A DNA stretch of 10,113 bases. It comes from Thermoplasmata archaeon (GTDB taxonomy: Archaea > Thermoplasmatota > Thermoplasmata > UBA10834 > DTMW01). The first letter of the stretch is position 1; each line of letters begins with the position of its first letter. Shown piece after piece: positions 5,581 to 10,113 of the stretch. The DNA is taken from positions 1 through 10,113 of the forward strand of contig JAOUEZ010000032.1 in NCBI GenBank assembly GCA_029858465.1, written 5' to 3'. The notes under the pieces were generated by a model. The model did not search any database and was not told the DNA's origin. It was given only the letters and a program-made list of their open reading frames with translations. The translations under genes and the position numbers were made by a program.

Positions 5581-6252
5581 TCACTTGATTTTTCTCTTCT
5601 TCATTAATTCTATAGGATTCTTGAGGAGCGCTTGATCGGCCTGTCGTTCGGTCATGCCAGCTCCGGTCGCAACTCGTTTTGCTGATCTGTGTGTGGATAT
5701 GTCCCCGCACTCATGCGCATCCGTGTTCACCAAGAATTTTGCACCGACCGAGTTCCCCGTTTTGAATACATGCTTATTTGTTTTTGAATGCCCTGATCTG
5801 CAGGTAATTTCGAGATAGATGTCATTGTCTTTCGCTATCTCGGCCTCGTCCGTTGTAATGAAGCCCGGATGCGCAAGAATGTCCACATCAGGATTTGTGA
5901 CAGCCTTTCTGTTCGTTCCTGGAGTGACAGGCTCCACGGGCGATTCGCCGTGTACGACGATGATTTTCGCGCCCAGCTTGCGCGCTTTATTAATTAAAGC
6001 ATCCATCTTTTTCGGCGGAACATGGGTTATCTCGACGCCCGGAATGGCAATGATGTCCCAGCCGTCGACTATCTCGCAATCCCTGATTATTGAGGGAATG
6101 ATTTCGTCTATGTTCGAATAGCTGACATGGTCTGTTATTGCAATCGCCCTGTTTCCAGCCACGAACGCCCGCCTGATCAACTCTATCGGCAACAGTTCGC
6201 CGTCGCTGAAGAAAGTGTGCATGTGGAAATCGTATCTGGGTCTCTCGCTCAT
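5581..6252 (-). CDS. PHP-domain metallophosphatase, candidate histidinol-phosphate phosphatase
   Basis: A 223-residue single-domain PHP (polymerase and histidinol phosphatase) protein. The metal-site motifs are complete: H10-x-H12 with SDG at 16-18, TDH (D41, H42), PGVEIT (E74), VHGES (H101), AHPG (H128) and NTDAH (D178, H180). These residues bind a cluster of divalent metals that hydrolyses phosphate esters. Its ATG overlaps the hisIE stop by 4 nt (ATGA) and has a good ribosome site (GAGGAGA). It is thus the last cistron of the his operon. HisB in this operon has no phosphatase domain, so this protein is the likely histidinol-phosphatase step. It is shorter than bacterial HisJ/HisK (about 250-290). 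PHP proteins also act on nucleotides and other phosphates, so the substrate is inferred from context. Confidence 0.85.
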   Translation of the reverse strand: MSERPRYDFHMHTFFSDGELLPIELIRRAFVAGNRAIAITDHVSYSNIDEIIPSIIRDCEIVDGWDIIAIPGVEITHVPPKKMDALINKARKLGAKIIVVHGESPVEPVTPGTNRKAVTNPDVDILAHPGFITTDEAEIAKDNDIYLEITCRSGHSKTNKHVFKTGNSVGAKFLVNTDAHECGDISTHRSAKRVATGAGMTERQADQALLKNPIELMKKRKIK

Positions 6253-6827
6253 TTCCGTCTCCTCTGCAGCTCGGCCATCACTTCGTCAATCGTTATCCCC
6301 TTGGAATAGAGCATCACGAGCATATGATAAAGCAGGTCCCCGGATTCGTAGATGATCTGATTCTTATCTTCATCTTTGGCCGCCATGATTATCTCGGCGC
6401 ACTCCTCCGCTATCTTCTTCAGCATCTTGTTATTGTCGTTGAGCAATTTGCATGTGTATGACTCAGGGGTCGGGTTCTTCTTTCTCTCATCGAAGACTCT
6501 GTAGAGCTGCGAGAAAATATCGTCGGCCCTGAGCGGGTCCTTGCTGAAGCATGAGTAGCTGTTCGTGTGACATGCAGGCCCTTCTTGTTCGACCCTTGCA
6601 AGGATCGCGTCGTTGTCGCAGTCGTAGCGCAGCTCGTAAACTTTCTGGAAATGCCCCGAGGTCTCCCCCTTCTTCCATATCTTGTTCTTCGAACGGCTCC
6701 AATAGTGCATGTATCCGGTCTTCTTCGTCAGTTCGAGAGCCTCGTCGTTCGTGTAAGCGAGCATCAAAACGTTGTTATTTCTGATGTCTTGGACGATAAC
6801 AGGAATCAGATTACCCTCGTCGCTCAT
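6249..6827 (-). CDS. hisIE: Bifunctional phosphoribosyl-AMP cyclohydrolase / phosphoribosyl-ATP pyrophosphohydrolase
   Basis: Carries out steps 2 and 3 of histidine synthesis: HisE removes pyrophosphate from phosphoribosyl-ATP and HisI opens the adenine ring of phosphoribosyl-AMP. The 192-residue protein has HisI first (about 1-100), with LIPVIVQD, WSRSKNKIWKKGETSGH, the metal-binding DCDNDA and GPACHTNSYSCF. HisE follows (about 105-192) with KKIAEECAEIIMAAK and ESGDLLYHMLV. Both active sites look complete. The frame is open farther upstream, but the start at 6827 is chosen because it matches the family, overlaps the hisF stop as ATGA, and has GGAGGAGGG 6 nt upstream (6834-6842). The longer reading would run through hisF sequence with no family match. 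Confidence 0.95.
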   Translation of the reverse strand: MSDEGNLIPVIVQDIRNNNVLMLAYTNDEALELTKKTGYMHYWSRSKNKIWKKGETSGHFQKVYELRYDCDNDAILARVEQEGPACHTNSYSCFSKDPLRADDIFSQLYRVFDERKKNPTPESYTCKLLNDNNKMLKKIAEECAEIIMAAKDEDKNQIIYESGDLLYHMLVMLYSKGITIDEVMAELQRRRK

Positions 6828-7594
6828 CTCAATCCCTCCTCCATTCTCACAGGTATCCCCTCTCTCATCAGGATCTCTTTGACTTCCCTCACCGTGTGCT
6901 GCCCATAGTGGAATATCGATGCGGCCAGAGCGGCATCGGCCTCCCCGTTCTTCAACACGTCCACGATGTGCTCTATCTTGCCGCATCCTCCCGATGCGAT
7001 GACGGGGATGTTCACGCTCCTCACGACAGTTCTGGTCAATTCAATGTCGTAGCCCATTTTGGTCCCGTCGGCATCCATCGAAGTGAGCAGTATCTCTCCG
7101 CAGCCTCTTTCGCAGACCTCCTTCGACCATTCAATCGCGTCAATCTCTGTGGGCTTGGTCCCTGAGTGAGTGTAGACCTCCCATGAGTCGCCTTTTCTCT
7201 TCGCGTCGATTGCGACTACGATGCATTGGCTCCCGAAGGCTTCCGCGCATTCGGTAATCAATTTCGGTTTCGAAATGGCGGCCGTGTTTATCGAGACTTT
7301 ATCGGCTCCGCTGCTGAGTGTCTTCCGGACGTCGGTAAAGCTTCTGATCCCCCCTCCGACCGTCAACGGGATGAATAGCGTCTCGGCTGTTCTCTGGACA
7401 ACTTCGAGCATGGTATCTCTGTTGTCCAGGGATGCAGTGATATCAAGGAAGACTATCTCATCCGCAGTCTGATCCTGATACGCTTTCGCAAGCTTGGGCG
7501 GATCCCCGACTCCTTTCAACTGCTTGAAGCAGATGCCTTTGACGACCTCGCCGTTTTTCACGTCGAGGCACGGGATTATTCTCTTCGTGAGCAT
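6824..7594 (-). CDS. hisF: Imidazole glycerol phosphate synthase, cyclase subunit
   Basis: With HisH, converts PRFAR and glutamine-derived ammonia into imidazole glycerol phosphate and AICAR; a cytoplasmic TIM barrel. From this start the protein has 256 residues, the normal length. The catalytic aspartates fall exactly where expected, D11 in IIPCLDVKNG and D130 in VVAIDAKR. Other signatures are FLDITAS, LTVGGGIRS, KVSINTAA, GEILLTSMDADGT and IASGGCGK. An in-frame ATG at 7615 would add seven residues, overlap hisB, and has no ribosome site. The ATG at 7594 gives the family-typical MLTKRIIPCLD opening and lies 2 nt after the hisB stop, so it is preferred. Confidence 0.96.
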   Translation of the reverse strand: MLTKRIIPCLDVKNGEVVKGICFKQLKGVGDPPKLAKAYQDQTADEIVFLDITASLDNRDTMLEVVQRTAETLFIPLTVGGGIRSFTDVRKTLSSGADKVSINTAAISKPKLITECAEAFGSQCIVVAIDAKRKGDSWEVYTHSGTKPTEIDAIEWSKEVCERGCGEILLTSMDADGTKMGYDIELTRTVVRSVNIPVIASGGCGKIEHIVDVLKNGEADAALAASIFHYGQHTVREVKEILMREGIPVRMEEGLR

Positions 7595-7596
7595 CT

Positions 7597-8163
7597 CTAT
7601 CCTTTCCGCTTCCATTCGACATCGGATTTCGTGCTGAGAACCTGCTCTCTCCTTCTCGTCGCGTCCTTCAAACAGATTCCCAGCGCCTTGAAAGTCGCCT
7701 CTATGATGTGGTGGTCATCTTTCCCCCTCACCACATGCGAGTGTATGGTCGCTCTCGATTCCATCGTGAACGATCTGAAGAAGTGTTCGTACATCAGATC
7801 CGGCACATGGACCTCCATGTAAGGCCTGTCTATCAGGTCGACTGAGACCATCACAAGCGCCTCATCCATCGGGACTACCGCGTGCGCTACCCGCTTTATC
7901 GGCCTGTCCCCAATCGCCTCGCGGAAGGCTTTTCCGAGAGCGATCGCGACATCTTCTATGAGGTGGTGTTCGATGTCCCCTTTTGCCCTCAGTCTAAGAT
8001 CGAACGACGAATATTTTGCGAGCGTTTCGATCATGTGTCTGAGAAATTCGTCCGGCAGGCTGATGTCCACCTTGCCAGAACCATCGATGTTCAAAGCCAG
8101 ACTGATCTCCGTCTCCCTCGTCTTTCTTGACAGCTCGCATTTTCTCGGAAGATTCGATTTCAT
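7597..8163 (-). CDS. hisB: Imidazoleglycerol-phosphate dehydratase, monofunctional
   Basis: Dehydrates imidazole glycerol phosphate to imidazole acetol phosphate using a di-manganese site. The 188 residues show the internally duplicated fold: first-half motifs RHMIETLAKY and HHLIEDVAIALG, second-half PMDEAL, HSHVVRGKDDHHIIEATFKALG. The histidines expected as metal ligands are present. Compared with the common GD..DDHHTVED version, the segment GDIEHHLIED is about three residues shorter and has Leu in place of the usual Thr. Likewise, DLIDRPYM replaces the usual SGRP. The protein is therefore a divergent but apparently complete HisB. There is no phosphatase domain at the N-terminus. The start overlaps the hisA stop (ATGA), with GGAGAGG shortly upstream. 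Confidence 0.92.
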   Translation of the reverse strand: MKSNLPRKCELSRKTRETEISLALNIDGSGKVDISLPDEFLRHMIETLAKYSSFDLRLRAKGDIEHHLIEDVAIALGKAFREAIGDRPIKRVAHAVVPMDEALVMVSVDLIDRPYMEVHVPDLMYEHFFRSFTMESRATIHSHVVRGKDDHHIIEATFKALGICLKDATRRREQVLSTKSDVEWKRKG

Positions 8164-8870
8164 CCAATCCTCTCCAGAGCATCTTTGAGATTGATTGTTC
8201 CCTTATAGATAGACATCCCTAATATGGCACCAAAGGCGCCAGCCTTATCGATGTCCAAAAGATCCTGCATGCTTGTAATGCCTCCCGCAACGAACAACCT
8301 CTTCTTCGAAGCGCTCGTCAGTTTCTTTATCGGCTCAATATCTATCCCCTTCAGCCTTCCCTCCCTGGCGACGTTCGTATAGAGGAGCCCGAAGAGCGGT
8401 AGAGATTCGATTGATTCTACATATTTCATCAGTTTGACTCCGGAGCCATCAGTCCAACCTTTGATGGTGATCTCGCTTCCTCGCGCATCTATCGCCACAA
8501 TGATCCTGTCGGGAAATTGCATTGATATGTTCTCAAGCCAATTGACGTCCGTTACAGCCCTCGTCCCTACAATTATTTGCGAAGCACCAGAATTGAGAAG
8601 CCGTACTGCCTTGTCATCATCCCTGATTCCGCCCCCGACTTGAACCGGGATTTTGATTTTTTTTAACAGACTTCGAATGATTGCCTCATTCTCACCTGTT
8701 CCCAGCGCCGCATCCAAATCTATGAGGTGCAGTCTCTTCGCTCCCAGAGATTCCCATCTCGCAGCGACCCCAAGCGGATCGTCGATCTCGATTTGTGCGG
8801 ACCAGGGCTTTCCCTCAACAAGTTGCACACATTTGCCGCCCATGAGATCGATTGCAGGAATTGCTATCAT
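8160..8870 (-). CDS. hisA: Phosphoribosylformimino-5-aminoimidazole carboxamide ribotide isomerase
   Basis: Amadori isomerisation of ProFAR to PRFAR, step 4 of the pathway, in a TIM barrel related to HisF. The 236 residues begin MIAIPAIDLMGGKCVQL with catalytic D8; the second catalytic residue D128 is in VAIDARG, and T165 is in LLYTNV. Phosphate-binding glycine loops are VQVGGGIRD and VAGGITS. The common TDI.RDG is TNVAREG here, a mild deviation. Length is normal. Its ATG lies 1 nt after the hisH stop, and its TGA overlaps the hisB ATG. The substrate choice (HisA, not HisF) is clear from the AIDLMGGKCVQL opening. A dual HisA/TrpF (PriA-type) role cannot be excluded by reading alone, but nothing suggests it. 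Confidence 0.95.
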   Translation of the reverse strand: MIAIPAIDLMGGKCVQLVEGKPWSAQIEIDDPLGVAARWESLGAKRLHLIDLDAALGTGENEAIIRSLLKKIKIPVQVGGGIRDDDKAVRLLNSGASQIIVGTRAVTDVNWLENISMQFPDRIIVAIDARGSEITIKGWTDGSGVKLMKYVESIESLPLFGLLYTNVAREGRLKGIDIEPIKKLTSASKKRLFVAGGITSMQDLLDIDKAGAFGAILGMSIYKGTINLKDALERIG

Positions 8871-8871
8871 C

Positions 8872-9474
8872 TCAGAGCCCTCTCGCTATTTCGACGAAAT
8901 TCTTCAATACCTTCAGCCCTGCAATGGAGCTCTTCTCCGGGTGGAACTGAAATCCGAAGACATTTTCTTTCCTTATCGCGCTGGCATAGTCGATTTCGCC
9001 GTACCTGCTTTTAGATAGCACCTTTCCATCCTCAGGGAAGCAGACATATGAATTTGCGAAATAGAATTGGGTGCCGCTTGGAACCCCTTTGAAGATCTCC
9101 TCGTCGGAGTCGAAGATAGCATCGTTCCAGCCCATCTGCGGTACTCTGTCAGCAACGAATTTCTTCACTCTGCCCTTGACGAATCCGAGGCCTTTCTCTC
9201 TCGATTCCTCGGAGTCCTCCAGCAATATCTGCATCCCGAGGCATATTCCCAGCACAGGGATCCCCGAGCTGAGCCTTCCGTTGATTATTTCTCGAATCGG
9301 TTCGAGCTTTCTCATCGCCTCGCCGAACGCCCCGACGCCGGGGAACACAATGCAGTCCGCAGATTCCAGCTTGTTCATGTCAGAGACGATCTCCGTTTTT
9401 GCTCCGGTCTTTTCCAGCCCCTTTCTTATGCTGTGGAGATTGCCAATGCCGTAGTCAACGATCACGGCCTTCAT
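8872..9474 (-). CDS. hisH: Imidazole glycerol phosphate synthase, glutaminase subunit
   Basis: Class I glutamine amidotransferase that feeds ammonia to HisF. The 200 residues begin MKAVIVDYGIGNLHSI. The oxyanion region is PGVGAFG, the catalytic cysteine is C78 in GICLGMQ, and H178 and E180 in FQFHPEKS complete the triad. PQMGWN, at the HisF interface in this family, is present (112-117). Length is normal. The start overlaps the hisC stop as ATGA with a purine-rich ribosome site (GAGGGAT). Physical partner of the hisF product two genes downstream. Confidence 0.96.
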   Translation of the reverse strand: MKAVIVDYGIGNLHSIRKGLEKTGAKTEIVSDMNKLESADCIVFPGVGAFGEAMRKLEPIREIINGRLSSGIPVLGICLGMQILLEDSEESREKGLGFVKGRVKKFVADRVPQMGWNDAIFDSDEEIFKGVPSGTQFYFANSYVCFPEDGKVLSKSRYGEIDYASAIRKENVFGFQFHPEKSSIAGLKVLKNFVEIARGL

Positions 9475-10113
9475 TCGGCATCCCTCACGATCTTCTTCAT
9501 CGCCTCAATGAAGATTTCATTGATCTCTCTGCGGCCTATCGTGACTCTTGCGCAATTATCGAGCATCGGCTGATTCCCGCAATTCCTTATTGCGATTTTT
9601 TTCTCGAGAAGAAGACTCACAAGTTCATCTACGGGTATCCTCGATCTGAAAAGTATGAAGTTCGTCTCAGACGGATAGACGATCATTCCCAGCTTGCGAA
9701 GCTCCTCTGATACCCACCGCCTCTCGGTTCTTGCGACAAGCGCAATCTCCCTGACGAAGTCGTCGTCTCCGAGGGCTTCTAACGCCACTTTCTCCGAAAA
9801 ACTGTTCAATCTAAAAGGGGCGCATATCTTCATCATCGGCTCTGCCAGCTCCGTGCTAGCAATACCAAAGCCTATCCTCAATCCAGGCAGCGCGTATGCC
9901 TTCGAAAAAGTCCTGAGTATGAGCACATTTTCGGCCTCGCTCACGGTCTCTAACGATCCTGAGCCGTCCGTGAAATCCACATAGGCTTCATCGAGAACAA
10001 TTATTGCATTCGATTCGTCAATCAATCTCAGTATGTCTTCTCTCGCCATCGAATTGCCCGTCGGGTTGTTGGGGGACGAGATGAAAATCATCTTCGCACC
10101 TGACTCGATGATA
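9471..10113 (-). CDS. hisC: Histidinol-phosphate aminotransferase, C-terminal part
   Basis: PLP-dependent fold-type I aminotransferase that converts imidazole acetol phosphate and glutamate to histidinol phosphate. The gene is cut by the right edge: the frame stays open to base 10113, and the ATG at 10091 is internal (it starts the conserved MIFISSPNNPTGN). About 213 residues are visible. Cofactor-binding motifs are SSPNNPTGN, DEAYVDF (the Asp that pairs with the PLP ring nitrogen), and FSKAYALPGLRIGF with the Schiff-base lysine and a following Arg. The C-terminal VTIGRREIN is typical of HisC. Its TGA overlaps the hisH ATG. It is the most upstream his gene seen; the operon promoter is outside the window. 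Confidence 0.94.
   Translation of the reverse strand, partial: IIESGAKMIFISSPNNPTGNSMAREDILRLIDESNAIIVLDEAYVDFTDGSGSLETVSEAENVLILRTFSKAYALPGLRIGFGIASTELAEPMMKICAPFRLNSFSEKVALEALGDDDFVREIALVARTERRWVSEELRKLGMIVYPSETNFILFRSRIPVDELVSLLLEKKIAIRNCGNQPMLDNCARVTIGRREINEIFIEAMKKIVRDAE

Noticed and set aside
6828..6986. Longer N-terminus for hisIE from an upstream ATG
   Set aside because: The added 53 residues are a frame-shifted reading of hisF with no HisI similarity; the ATGA overlap and the GGAGGAGGG site support the start at 6827.

Overview
This window looks like a piece of an archaeal chromosome, probably a euryarchaeote or Thermoplasmatota-type lineage. The support is an archaeal-type enolase, a primase of the archaeo-eukaryotic (PriS) superfamily, an NfnAB/SudAB-type ferredoxin/NAD(P) oxidoreductase, AT-rich TATA-like boxes, and clear Shine-Dalgarno sites inside a compact polycistronic operon. 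The lineage is an inference. No mobile element, CRISPR array, rRNA or tRNA was seen.

Layout, left to right. (1) Plus strand, 1-1852: the 3' part of enolase, followed after 9 nt by a 400-residue alanyl-tRNA editing protein (AlaX/AlaRS-like). (2) 1853-1909: a convergent intergenic hairpin. (3) Minus strand, 1910-4213: the two subunits of an NfnAB/SudAB-like flavoprotein complex. The small subunit comes first and the large-subunit ATG directly follows its stop codon. (4) 4214-4572: a divergent, mostly AT-rich intergenic region with a GC-rich hairpin in the nfnA leader and a 14-bp tandem repeat just before the next gene. (5) Plus strand, 4573-5397: a short, divergent PriS-like primase. (6) Minus strand, 5419-5499: a 26-codon lysine-rich microgene with a strong ribosome binding site, too short for usual gene finders. 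(7) Minus strand, 5581 to beyond 10113: a histidine biosynthesis operon transcribed right to left in the order hisC (partial) - hisH - hisA - hisB - hisF - hisIE - PHP phosphatase, with overlaps of 4 nt or gaps of 1-2 nt at every junction.

The his operon carries most of the pathway: HisIE (two steps), HisA, the HisH/HisF synthase, HisB dehydratase and HisC aminotransferase. HisB has only the dehydratase domain, so histidinol-phosphate phosphatase must come from another protein. The PHP-domain protein fused to the operon by a 4-nt overlap is the natural candidate. hisG and hisD are not in the window and may lie beyond the right edge. NfnAB would link reduced ferredoxin, NADH and NADPH pools.

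Most of the window is ordinary metabolism. The parts most worth a second look are the lysine-rich microgene, the divergent primase-like protein with altered nucleotide-binding residues and an added four-cysteine cluster, and the regulatory sequence between nfnA and the primase gene.
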